This document shows positions 30,191 to 38,940 of a stretch of DNA of 64,000 nucleotides, piece by piece. Under the pieces are notes generated by a model. That model was not told the DNA's origin and searched no databases. It worked only from the letters and a program-made list of their open reading frames with translations. The stretch's first letter is position 1, and each line of letters begins with the position of its first letter. This DNA is from Mycolicibacterium tusciae JS617 (GTDB lineage: Bacteria > Actinomycetota > Actinomycetes > Mycobacteriales > Mycobacteriaceae): assembly GCF_000243415.2 (NCBI RefSeq), contig NZ_KI912270.1:6281837-6345836 (forward strand). The letters are read 5' to 3'. The position numbers and the translations under genes are program-made.

Positions 30191-30234
30191 CCAGCCACCT
30201 CCTGCCACTCCGGGGCTCCGGATTCCCCGTTGCT

Positions 30235-30269
30235 CGCCACTTTACCCCACAATCCCCCACACCACTCCA
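30235..30269 (-). promoter_or_regulatory. Four MraZ boxes at 10-bp spacing
   Basis: Read on the minus strand, this 35-bp stretch contains TGGAG, TGGGG, TGGGG and TGGCG, each followed by a 5-base spacer, so the boxes recur every 10 bp on one helix face. MraZ is known to bind TGGG-type direct repeats separated by 5 bases in front of mraZ. The position, 45-79 bp upstream of the mraZ start, fits autoregulation. Confidence 0.75.
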
Positions 30270-30423
30270 TTTGTTAGCAAGATTTGTCCGCGCGTCCCCA
30301 CCTATCAGGGCAAAGACCGCCAAAGGAACAGGATTCTCCGGATCCCGAGCCGGTGAGCGATAACAAAACCCCAGTTAGAAGGGTCGAAACAGGATGGTGG
30401 GGCGGTGTGGGGCTTGCCGCACA

Positions 30424-30455
30424 CAAAAAAGGGGGTAGCCCGATTGGGCTACCCC
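30424..30455 (-). terminator. Rho-independent terminator after the DUF3040 gene
   Basis: On the minus strand a perfect GC-rich stem (GGGGTAGCCC / GGGCTACCCC with an AATC loop) is followed by C and a run of six T. It lies 17 bp past the stop codon of the DUF3040 gene and ahead of mraZ, so it should prevent read-through into the dcw cluster. Confidence 0.9.
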
Positions 30456-30471
30456 TGGGGTCGGTGCGGAT

Positions 30472-30879
30472 CTACTCGTCGAAACGGCGGCGGAACCGGT
30501 CCTCCATGCGACTGGTGAACGAGCCGCCAGCGCCCTTGGCCTTCTTCTGCCGCTGCTGCCCGACCTGGTCGGTGGCTGAACGGTCACGGCCGCCGGCCAC
30601 CCGCGGGCCGGTGATCGCAAAGACGACGCCGCCGAACATCACGATGAACCCGATCACGGACAGGATCGCGAAGTCGCCGATCCGGGTGGCCGGGATCGCG
30701 ATACCCGCCACCAGCATGGCCAGTCCGATCACGAAAAGCGCTGCACCCTGCAGTCGACGCCGGGTAGATGGTGCGCGCAGCGTCCCGCCGCGGACGCTCG
30801 AAGCGAACTTCGGGTCCTCGGCATAGAGCGCGCTCTCGATCTGATCGAGCATGCGCTGCTCATGATCGGAGAGTGGCAT
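30472..30879 (-). CDS. DUF3040 membrane protein (Rv2169c-like)
   Basis: This 135-aa protein opens with MPLSDHEQRMLDQIESALYA, the hallmark start of the actinobacterial DUF3040 family, and then has two membrane helices (about residues 44-63 and 68-90) and a basic, Gln/Lys/Arg-rich tail. Its function is unknown. The family is restricted to actinobacteria and regularly sits immediately upstream of mraZ. It has its own strong terminator, so it is a separate transcription unit from dcw despite being on the same strand. Confidence 0.9.
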   Translation of the reverse strand: MPLSDHEQRMLDQIESALYAEDPKFASSVRGGTLRAPSTRRRLQGAALFVIGLAMLVAGIAIPATRIGDFAILSVIGFIVMFGGVVFAITGPRVAGGRDRSATDQVGQQRQKKAKGAGGSFTSRMEDRFRRRFDE

Positions 30880-31110
30880 TCGTCCCTCCCTCGGGGCCCT
30901 GGAGCCGATGCGACCGGTCTCAATCGTTCAAACTGATGTCCGTCCGCATTCACGGACGCCTAACAGTCATGATACGAGGTCAATCTGAGCGGTACCACCT
31001 AGTTCGACCCCCGATTGTATGCCGTGCCCCGCCATCGGTGAGCAACAGCACCTTCGGTTCGATAATGGTGTGCACGTGACCGACGATGGGTGTTGAGGGA
31101 CAGGAGCAAG

Positions 31111-31713
31111 TTGGCGACATTTCTGATCGATCTGTCGCCGAGCGATATGCAACGCCGGCTCGGTGACGCGCTCGCCGTCTATGTGGACGCGATGCGGTAT
31201 CCGCGTGGCACCGAAGACCAGCGGGCATCGATGTGGCTCGAGCACACGCAACGGGTCGGCTGGAAGGCGGTCGCCGCCGTCGAGGTCCCGGAAGCCCCCG
31301 ACCGGGACAAACCCGACGGGTCGGAGCTGGCGTCGGCGTCCCTGCTCGGCGTCGCGTACGGCTACTGCGGCGCACCGGACCAGTGGTGGCAGCAGCAGGT
31401 GGTCGCCGGCCTGCACCGCGTCGGCGCGGACGCCACGCGCATCGCCGAGCTGATGACGAGTTACTTCGAGCTGACCGAGTTGCACATCCATCCCCGCGCC
31501 CAGGGCCGCGGACTCGGTGAGGCACTCGCGCGCCGGCTGCTTGCGGACCGCGCCGAATCGCAAGTGCTGCTGTCCACACCCGAGATCAACGGAGAAGCGA
31601 ACCGGGCCTGGCGGCTGTATCGCCGGCTCGGCTTCGCCGACATCATCCGCGGCTACCACTTCGCGGGCGACCCGCGGGCCTTCGCCATCCTCGGGCGGGC
31701 TTTGCCTCTCTGA
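31111..31713 (+). CDS. GNAT-family N-acetyltransferase (Rv2170-like)
   Basis: This protein of about 200 aa has a GNAT domain. The acetyl-CoA loop is in HPRAQGRGLGEALARRLL near residues 130-145, with a C-terminal ANRAWRLYRRLGF typical of the fold. A long middle insertion contains YGYCGAPDQWWQQQV. The start is set at TTG 31111 because AGGAG lies 4 bases upstream and the conserved sequence starts at ATFLIDLSPSDMQRRL. GTG at 31090 is an alternative. The acceptor substrate cannot be read from sequence. It is followed by lppM after a short gap, as in M. tuberculosis. Confidence 0.88.
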   Translation: MATFLIDLSPSDMQRRLGDALAVYVDAMRYPRGTEDQRASMWLEHTQRVGWKAVAAVEVPEAPDRDKPDGSELASASLLGVAYGYCGAPDQWWQQQVVAGLHRVGADATRIAELMTSYFELTELHIHPRAQGRGLGEALARRLLADRAESQVLLSTPEINGEANRAWRLYRRLGFADIIRGYHFAGDPRAFAILGRALPL

Positions 31714-31749
31714 GCCCCTGTGAGCGCGCGCATCTGGCACGATGACCAC

Positions 31750-32433
31750 GTGCGCGCCCAGCATTCCCGCAACCGTCGGCTGCTCTCCGTGGTGTTGCTG
31801 TTCCTCATCGTCGCGCCGACGCTCATCGGATGCGTACGCGTGAGGGCGTCGATGACGGTGTCGCCGGACGACAGGGTGTCGGGGCAGATCGTCGCGGCGG
31901 CCAAACCGCGCAACGCCGACGACAAGGGCCCGCAGCTGCTCAACAACCTGACGTTCGCCAACAAGGTGGCCGTGTCGGAGTACAGCCGCGACGACTACGT
32001 CGGTTCGCAGGCGGTGTTCTCCGACCTCACCTTCGCCGAACTTCCCCAGCTGGCCAATATGAATCGCGATGCCGCAGGGGTCGATATCGCACTACGGCGC
32101 GCTGGCGACCTGGTGATTCTCGAGGGCCGTGTCGACCTGACCTCACTGAGCGACTCCGAAGCCGATGTGACGCTGTCGGTGTCGTTCCCCGGCGAGGTGA
32201 CATCGACCAATGGCGACCAGGTGTCCGCCGAAATTGTTGAGTGGAAATTGCGCCCCGGCGTGGTCAGCACGATGAACGCGCAGGCCCGTTACACCGATCC
32301 CAGCGCGCGCTCGTTCACCGGAGCGGCGATCTGGCTCGCAGTGGGGTCGTTCCTGGTCGCCGCGATCATCGGTGGACTCGCCTACCACAACCGTGACCAG
32401 TCGCCCCGCGTCGGGGAGCAACGCGCATCCTAG
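31750..32433 (+). CDS. lppM: Lipoprotein LppM
   Basis: This protein of about 227 aa has a signal segment ending in the lipobox VAPTLIGC, an extracellular domain beginning VRASMTVSPDDRVSGQIV, and a second hydrophobic helix near the C terminus (IWLAVGSFLVAAIIGGLAY). It is therefore anchored at both ends, or processed. In M. tuberculosis LppM is implicated in handling surface lipoglycans and in phagosome modulation. GTG 31750 gives the orthologue's length; GTG 31720 would add ten residues. The nearby mannosyltransferase and prenyl transferase genes fit an envelope-related neighbourhood. Confidence 0.85.
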   Translation: MRAQHSRNRRLLSVVLLFLIVAPTLIGCVRVRASMTVSPDDRVSGQIVAAAKPRNADDKGPQLLNNLTFANKVAVSEYSRDDYVGSQAVFSDLTFAELPQLANMNRDAAGVDIALRRAGDLVILEGRVDLTSLSDSEADVTLSVSFPGEVTSTNGDQVSAEIVEWKLRPGVVSTMNAQARYTDPSARSFTGAAIWLAVGSFLVAAIIGGLAYHNRDQSPRVGEQRAS

Positions 32434-32459
32434 TTGCGCGAGTTGCCCCGGGGCTTTGA

Positions 32460-33629
<1,170 letters not shown>

Positions 33630-33631
33630 GA

Positions 33632-35158
33632 ATGACAACCTCGTCACCGGCGATTCCGTCGAAGAACTCAGCTATGGCACAACGAATTTCGCGGTTCGCC
33701 GCGTTTGCGGTGTCACCGGAGGCCAAACCGGCGCGGCTAGGCGCCCTTGGCGCCGTCCTGATCACCGCGGGTGGACTCGGCGCGGGCAGCACGCGGCTGC
33801 ACGACCCGCTGCTGGAATCGCTGCACCTGTCATGGCTGCGGTTCGGTCACGGACTGGTGCTGTCGTCGGTGCTGCTGTGGGTCGGCGTGGCCTTGATGCT
33901 GCTGGCCTGGCTGCGGCTGGGCCGCAGCGTGATCGACCGCACCGCGACCGAATACGCCATGGTCGCCACGACGGGATTCTGGTTGGCGCCGCTGCTGTTG
34001 AGCGTTCCGGTGTTCAGCCGCGATACCTATTCCTACCTGGCACAGGGCGCGCTGCTGCGCGACGGCTTCGACCCGTACATGGTGGGACCTATCGATAATC
34101 CGAACTCGTTGCTGGAGAACGTGAGCCCGATCTGGACCACCACGACCGCGCCGTACGGACCCGCGTTCATCCTGGTCGCGAAGTTCGTCACCCTGCTGGT
34201 CGGCGAGGACGTCGTGACGGGCACGATGCTGTTGCGGCTGTGCATGTTGCCGGGCTTGGCGCTGCTGATCTGGGCGGCACCGCGGGTGGCCCGTCATGTC
34301 GGCGCCAACGGCGCTGCCGCGCTGTGGATATGCGTGCTGAACCCGCTGGTGATCATCCATCTGATGGGCGGCGTCCACAACGAGATGCTGATGGTGGGGC
34401 TGATGATGGCCGCTATCGCGCTGACCTTCAACGGCCATCACTTCTGGGGCGTCAGCGTCATCGCCGTCGCGGTTGCCGTGAAAGCCACGGCGGGCCTTGC
34501 GCTTCCGTTCATGGTCTGGGTGTGGACCCGAGATCTGAGGCGACGGCGCGGCTATGGATCCGTCAAGGCCTTCACGACGGCGACCGCGGCTTCGGCGCTG
34601 ATTTTCGTCGCGGTGTTCGCGGTGCTGTCGCTGGCCGCCGGGGTCGGCCTCGGCTGGTTGACGGCCCTGGCCGGTTCGGTGAAGATCATCAACTGGCTGA
34701 CGCTGCCCACCGCAGCGGCCAACCTCATCAATGTCATCGGCAGCCTTTTCATGCCGGTGAACTTCTACGCCGTGCTCGACATCTCCCGGATCCTCGGCAT
34801 CGCCGTCATCGCGATCTCACTTCCGTTGTTGTGGTGGAGGTTCCGTCATACCGATCGTGAGGCACTGGTCGGTATCGCACTGGTGATGGGTGTCGTGGTG
34901 CTGTTCGTGCCCGCGGCGCTGCCCTGGTATTACACCTGGCCGCTGGCGGTCGTCGCGGCGCTCGCACAGAGCAGGGGTTCCATCGCGATCATTGCCGGCT
35001 TGTCGACGTGGATCACGGTGATCTGGAAACCCGACGGAGCCCACGGCATGTACTCGTGGCCACATGTGTTGCTGGCCACGGCATGTGCCGCCGGGGCGTG
35101 GTACTCGCTGTACAAAGCTCCCGGTCCGGCACGCCGCGACCCGCTGAGCGGTCAATAA
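33632..35158 (+). CDS. mptA: Alpha-(1->6)-mannosyltransferase MptA
   Basis: This 508-aa polytopic GT-C glycosyltransferase has about 13 membrane helices. Its first extracytoplasmic loop reads PVFSRDTYSYLAQGALLRDG, a typical position for GT-C catalytic acidic residues. MptA elongates the mannan backbone of lipomannan using decaprenyl-phospho-mannose. The stop TAA lies inside the left copy of the 74-bp direct repeat, so the last codons (LSGQ) are shared with the sequence at the far end of the island. The gene itself is complete. It is probably co-transcribed with idsA2. Confidence 0.93.
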   Translation: MTTSSPAIPSKNSAMAQRISRFAAFAVSPEAKPARLGALGAVLITAGGLGAGSTRLHDPLLESLHLSWLRFGHGLVLSSVLLWVGVALMLLAWLRLGRSVIDRTATEYAMVATTGFWLAPLLLSVPVFSRDTYSYLAQGALLRDGFDPYMVGPIDNPNSLLENVSPIWTTTTAPYGPAFILVAKFVTLLVGEDVVTGTMLLRLCMLPGLALLIWAAPRVARHVGANGAAALWICVLNPLVIIHLMGGVHNEMLMVGLMMAAIALTFNGHHFWGVSVIAVAVAVKATAGLALPFMVWVWTRDLRRRRGYGSVKAFTTATAASALIFVAVFAVLSLAAGVGLGWLTALAGSVKIINWLTLPTAAANLINVIGSLFMPVNFYAVLDISRILGIAVIAISLPLLWWRFRHTDREALVGIALVMGVVVLFVPAALPWYYTWPLAVVAALAQSRGSIAIIAGLSTWITVIWKPDGAHGMYSWPHVLLATACAAGAWYSLYKAPGPARRDPLSGQ

Positions 35159-35219
35159 GCTAGGGCCTGGGCTCGGCACACCACCTCACGGCCCTGATGC
35201 GAGTGCAGCGCATCAACCG
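35146..35219 (+). repeat. 74-bp direct repeat bordering the inserted segment, left copy
   Basis: This sequence matches 40524-40597 at 70 of 74 positions, with the first 30 bases identical. It spans the mptA stop codon and a copy of the last about 21 codons of the HTH gene found intact at 40530-40934. In the left copy two of the four differences change that peptide (Ala to Gly, Arg to Cys). It also supplies the stop codon of the serine hydrolase gene. Confidence 0.93.
35152..35219 (-). pseudogene. 3' fragment of the HTH protein gene
   Basis: The minus strand carries the terminal residues VDALHSHQGREVVCRAQALAY and a TGA, nearly the same as the C terminus of the intact gene at 40530-40934. There is no start and no HTH, so this is a remnant produced by the duplication that accompanies the island. 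Confidence 0.85.
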
Positions 35220-36553
35220 CACATCGCTCGACGGTGCAGGTCGTCCAGTGCGGCGTCGATCGGGTGAGGTTGCGGAACTCCCGCGGCATCGAGCCGGTTC
35301 CAGCGCATCAGGTTCATCGCGATTGAAACCTGGCGTGCGCCGTCGGCGCGGGTCAGTGCGGACGTCAGGGCGCCGAACACCGTTCCGTCGTGACCCCAGA
35401 AGGTCCCGCACCCGGAAACCTCGACCCGGTGCAGGCCCAGCCCGTAATCGATTTGCTCGCCGTCCATGCCCACAACCCGCACCGTCTGCTGCATCTGCGC
35501 CAACGACGACGGGGTCACAATCTCTCCCGCGAGCAGCTTGCGGTAGAAGAGATTCAGATCCTCTGTGGTCGATACCAGTCCCGCGCCGGGCATCACCCAC
35601 GACATCGTGTAGACGCTATAGTCACGCGGCGGGTCGATCTTTCCGAACAGCGACTCGTACATTCGCGGATGCGGGCCCTCGATCGCCGGGCCGGCCGGAA
35701 ACCCGGTATCGCGTAACCCGGCCCGCTCGATGACGTTCGCGGTGATGTACTCCTCGGCCGGTATTCCGGTGGTATCGGCCAGGAGCTCCCCCAGGAGAAG
35801 ATAATTGGTGTTGGAGTACATCCCCGGGGTTTCGCCGGGCGCGCCGGTCGCCGGTGCCGCGACGCCCATACCGATGAGTTCGGCGGCGCCGAATTCGGTG
35901 AACCTGTTGTCGTCCAGGCTCTCCGGGGACAGGCCCGCCGGGTCGGGGAAACTACCGAGCGACGGGAATGCGCGAGGTAGATATTCGGCGAGGCCGCTGG
36001 TGTGGTTCAGCAGCATCCGCACGGTGATCTGCCGGCCGCGCTCACCCGGCACCAGATCGGGCAGGTAATCGCCGACCGGCGCGTCGAGCCGGATCCGGCC
36101 CTGCTCCACCTGTTGCATCACGGCCGCAGCGGTGAACGTCTTGGTGATACTGCCGATGCGTTGCCGCATTTCCGGGCGCATGGGAACACCGGTCTCCAGG
36201 TCTGCGACCCCGGCGGCTCCACGCCACCGCTCATCGCCGCTGCGCACTTCGGCATGTATGCCCGGCATACCGGCACGCTGTACCGAGTTCAGCGCGGCCT
36301 GCAGGGCTGCCGGTTCGAATCGGACCTGTTCCGCACCGGCCGGTTCGAATGTACAGCCCGTCGCCCCCATACCCACGCCGACTCCCAGCACGGCCGCCCC
36401 GGCAATCGCCGAAAGACGCGTCCGCGTGACTCGTAGAGGCGCGGTGTTCGATCCGGGAACCTGGGGGGTTTCGGCGAGATCGTATTGCGCGACAGCAGTT
36501 TCCCGGGCCGGACGCGGGAAACCGGAAGTCGCGGACTCGGCATCTGTGCTCAT
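35213..36553 (-). CDS. Beta-lactamase-family serine hydrolase with N-terminal anchor
   Basis: This 446-aa protein has an N-terminal hydrophobic segment ending GVGMGATGC, which could be a lipobox after a long cytoplasmic lead, and a class C beta-lactamase/D-Ala-D-Ala carboxypeptidase-like domain. Active-site motifs are GSITKT (SxxK), YSNTNYLLLG (YxN) and HDG in place of the usual KTG/HTG. It is probably an exported peptidase or esterase acting on the wall. The final two codons and the stop lie within the left direct repeat, so the native C terminus may have been trimmed or replaced at the insertion junction. It is inside the island, on the same strand as the two-component pair. Confidence 0.88.
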   Translation of the reverse strand: MSTDAESATSGFPRPARETAVAQYDLAETPQVPGSNTAPLRVTRTRLSAIAGAAVLGVGVGMGATGCTFEPAGAEQVRFEPAALQAALNSVQRAGMPGIHAEVRSGDERWRGAAGVADLETGVPMRPEMRQRIGSITKTFTAAAVMQQVEQGRIRLDAPVGDYLPDLVPGERGRQITVRMLLNHTSGLAEYLPRAFPSLGSFPDPAGLSPESLDDNRFTEFGAAELIGMGVAAPATGAPGETPGMYSNTNYLLLGELLADTTGIPAEEYITANVIERAGLRDTGFPAGPAIEGPHPRMYESLFGKIDPPRDYSVYTMSWVMPGAGLVSTTEDLNLFYRKLLAGEIVTPSSLAQMQQTVRVVGMDGEQIDYGLGLHRVEVSGCGTFWGHDGTVFGALTSALTRADGARQVSIAMNLMRWNRLDAAGVPQPHPIDAALDDLHRRAMCG

Positions 36554-36665
36554 ATCTTCGATACTCGCGCTCGGCGGGCATTGCCGGCGTCCGGCCGATA
36601 TCGGCGGCGCATACGTGAATGCGTGTACCGCAACTTCTTTCGGCTACGTAGGTAATCGTAACCGC

Positions 36666-36689
36666 ATGCGCGGGAGGATTCCCGCGCAT
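36666..36689 (-). terminator. Perfect hairpin between response regulator and serine hydrolase genes
   Basis: ATGCGCGGGA and TCCCGCGCAT are perfect 10-base inverses around a 4-base loop. The hairpin lies about 130 bp after the response regulator stop and 113 bp before the hydrolase start. There is no T run, so it may be an actinobacterial terminator without a U tail, or an operator for the hydrolase gene. The rest of this 265-bp gap contains a CTACGTAG palindrome at 36644-36651 and nothing else recognised. Confidence 0.45.
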
Positions 36690-36818
36690 ACGGGTGCGGT
36701 GCAGAAACCGGAGCCCGAAACCGTAACTCCTGTCCGCCAACCACCGTGAGCGGATCTTCGGCTGTCACACCGTTGCCGCATCGCAGCTTTCCGCGGGAGT
36801 GACCGAGTATCAGGCGGC

Positions 36819-37496
36819 CTAGGAAGCCGAATCACACAACCCTGTCTGATACGCGATCACAACCAACTGTGCGCGGTCCCGAGCGCCCAGTTTCGCCATC
36901 GCACGGCTGACATGGGTACGGGCAGTGGCCGGACTGAGGAACAGGGCGGCGCCGATCTCGTTGTTGCTCAAGCCCTTTCCCACCAGCGCAAGAACCTCGC
37001 GCTCCCGATCGGTCAGCACCCTCAGCCGTTCCTCCGCCGACCGTGCGGCCCGGCGTTGTGCGGTGAACTGGCCGATGAGTCGGCGGGTGATGCGGGGCGC
37101 GAGCAGCGCGTCACCGGCGGCGATGACGCGGATGGCGTGCAGAAGTTCGGCCGGGCCCGCGTCCTTGAGTAGGAACCCGCTCGCGCCGGCCTGGAGCGCC
37201 TCGAAGACATTGTCGTCGGTGTCGTAGGTGGTGAGGATCAGAACCCGGACCTGCTCCAGCCCGACCGTTTCGGCGATCCGACCGGTGGCGCGGATCCCGT
37301 CCAGGGTCGGCATTCGGATATCCATGAGCACGACATCGGGCCGGGTACTGCGGGCCAGGTCGACGGCTTCCGCACCGTTGGTGGCTTCCCCGACGACCGT
37401 GATGTCGTCCTCCACATCCAGCAGAACCTTGAAACCCGAACGCACCAGCCGTTCGTCGTCGGCGAGCAGAACCTTGACCGGCGGTACGGCGTTCAC
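36819..37496 (-). CDS. NarL/FixJ-family response regulator
   Basis: This 225-aa protein has a receiver domain (acidic pocket LLADDERLVRSGF, phosphoacceptor aspartate in VVLMDIRMPTLDG, threonine and lysine in LTTYD and FLLKDAG) and a C-terminal LuxR-type HTH (LTDREREVLALVGKGLSNNE, then LFLSPATARTHV). Phosphorylation by its partner kinase would promote DNA binding. Its GTG start overlaps the kinase stop by 4 bp. The target genes are probably the hydrolases in the same island, whose upstream regions share TACGT-containing motifs, but this is inference. Confidence 0.93.
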   Translation of the reverse strand: MNAVPPVKVLLADDERLVRSGFKVLLDVEDDITVVGEATNGAEAVDLARSTRPDVVLMDIRMPTLDGIRATGRIAETVGLEQVRVLILTTYDTDDNVFEALQAGASGFLLKDAGPAELLHAIRVIAAGDALLAPRITRRLIGQFTAQRRAARSAEERLRVLTDREREVLALVGKGLSNNEIGAALFLSPATARTHVSRAMAKLGARDRAQLVVIAYQTGLCDSAS

Positions 37497-38725
37497 AGGC
37501 TCGCCCCCACCGGGACGAGCGGCAGACTGGCGGTGACCTCGAATCCGCCGCTGGGGCGCGGTTTCGCGTCGAGTTCCCCGCCGAGCAGACGGCAGCGTTC
37601 TCGCATTCCCATGATCCCTCGACCCGATGTCGAACCGGTGTGGGCGGGCGCGGGCGTTCGGCGTCCTTCGTCGGCCACGCGGACGCGCAGGGCGTTGACC
37701 ACGGGTTCCAGTGTCACCGTCACCCGGGTCGGCCCGACATGTCGGATCACGTTGGTGAGGGATTCCTGCACGATGCGGTAAGCCGCGCTGCCCACCGCAC
37801 TCGGCAGAACCGGCACCGGTTCGGGCTGCTCGACGGTGATATCGAGCCCGGCTTCGCGGGCTTTGCCGGTGAGTTCGCGGATCTGATCGAGCCCGGGAAA
37901 AGGTTCGCGTTCGTCGCCGTCGTGGAGCACACCGAGAATGGCGCGCATATCCTGTAGCGCCTGGGAACTGGTCAGTTCGATGGTGCGCAGCGCTTTCCGG
38001 GCTTGTTCCGGCCGCTTGTCGAGCACATGCGCGGTGACCCCGGCCTGCACGTTGATGATGGCGATGCCATGGGCGACGGTGTCGTGCACCTCGCGGGCGA
38101 TCCGCAGCCGTTCGGCGTCGACTCGGGCACGAGCCTCTTCGTCACGCGAGCGTTCCGCCAGCTCCGCGCGCCTCTGCGCATCGGCGGCCATCACTTGGCG
38201 GGAACGCGCGGATTCGCCCAGCATGGTGGCGATCACCGCCCCCCCGATCCGGAAGAACACCCACCCGATCGCCGACACCGGCTCGACATCGGCGCCTGCG
38301 ATCACCCAGCCGGTCGCCAGCACGGAGATCCCCGCGCCCGCGATCCGCAATGACCGATACCCGTCGCCGTATGCGGCAACGCTGTACAGAGCGACGAAAA
38401 GGCCGAGGTAGGAAGCTCGGTCGGGAAAGTCGAAGGCGAAATAGACCAGGCTGGCCACGCCTGTGACGACGAAGACCGCGACGGGCCGCCGCCGGCGTGC
38501 GACCACGGCGATGCCGCTCACTATCAGTAGGGCATACCCGATAGCCGACACCGGCGTCGACGCCGGCTCGACCGGCACCGGAATCGTCGCACTGAGCACC
38601 TGGATGATCGTGACGAACAGCGCCAGCAGCACATCCGGGAACCATGCGGGTCGCCGTGCGAACCCGGCAGACAGTCGTCGTGACACCGCCCGCAGATCCA
38701 TGTCGTGACGGTACGTGATTCGCAC
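37493..38725 (-). CDS. HisKA_3-type membrane sensor histidine kinase
   Basis: This 410-aa kinase has about five membrane helices in residues 25-170, a short coiled linker rich in Arg, Glu and Ala, and the HisKA_3 dimerisation motif RIAREVHDTVAHGIAIINVQ with the phosphoacceptor histidine. The ATPase domain shows ESLTNVIRHVGPTRV (N box) and GRGIMGMRERCRLLGG (G box). No large external sensor loop is present, so it probably senses a membrane signal, as many kinases next to antibiotic-response genes do. GTG 38725 has a GGGGGAG site; ATG 38701 is an alternative. It is paired with the response regulator by a 4-bp overlap. Confidence 0.92.
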   Translation of the reverse strand: MRITYRHDMDLRAVSRRLSAGFARRPAWFPDVLLALFVTIIQVLSATIPVPVEPASTPVSAIGYALLIVSGIAVVARRRRPVAVFVVTGVASLVYFAFDFPDRASYLGLFVALYSVAAYGDGYRSLRIAGAGISVLATGWVIAGADVEPVSAIGWVFFRIGGAVIATMLGESARSRQVMAADAQRRAELAERSRDEEARARVDAERLRIAREVHDTVAHGIAIINVQAGVTAHVLDKRPEQARKALRTIELTSSQALQDMRAILGVLHDGDEREPFPGLDQIRELTGKAREAGLDITVEQPEPVPVLPSAVGSAAYRIVQESLTNVIRHVGPTRVTVTLEPVVNALRVRVADEGRRTPAPAHTGSTSGRGIMGMRERCRLLGGELDAKPRPSGGFEVTASLPLVPVGASL

Positions 38726-38767
38726 CGGCTCGTGCTCCCCCGCAGCGGCGTCACGGGGTACGGCGGA

Positions 38768-38787
38768 GGACGTAGCCGATTACGTCC
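38768..38787. promoter_or_regulatory. Inverted repeat in the divergent kinase/hydrolase control region
   Basis: GGACGTA and TACGTCC are perfect 7-base inverses separated by 6 bases. The element sits between the divergent kinase and acyl hydrolase genes, in the only shared control region of the island. Related TACGTGAWT sequences occur at 38712 and 36612. It could be a binding site for the neighbouring response regulator. Confidence 0.4.
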
Positions 38788-38940
38788 GGTCTACGCGCAT
38801 CGGCGTAGCGGGCGACTCGCCCCACCGCACGCGCGGTCAGCCGGGAACGGCCAGGATCGACGGTGTGGAACGGTCCCTTCTGGCATCGCCGGCTCCGCGA
38901 AACCCGCGAGCCGGCGCCACGCATCCGTAGGAGCAGCGCG

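Noticed and set aside
35160..35600. A minus-strand frame reading through the left repeat
   Set aside because: It lies in a different frame of the serine hydrolase gene and repeat; no known motif and no ribosome site.
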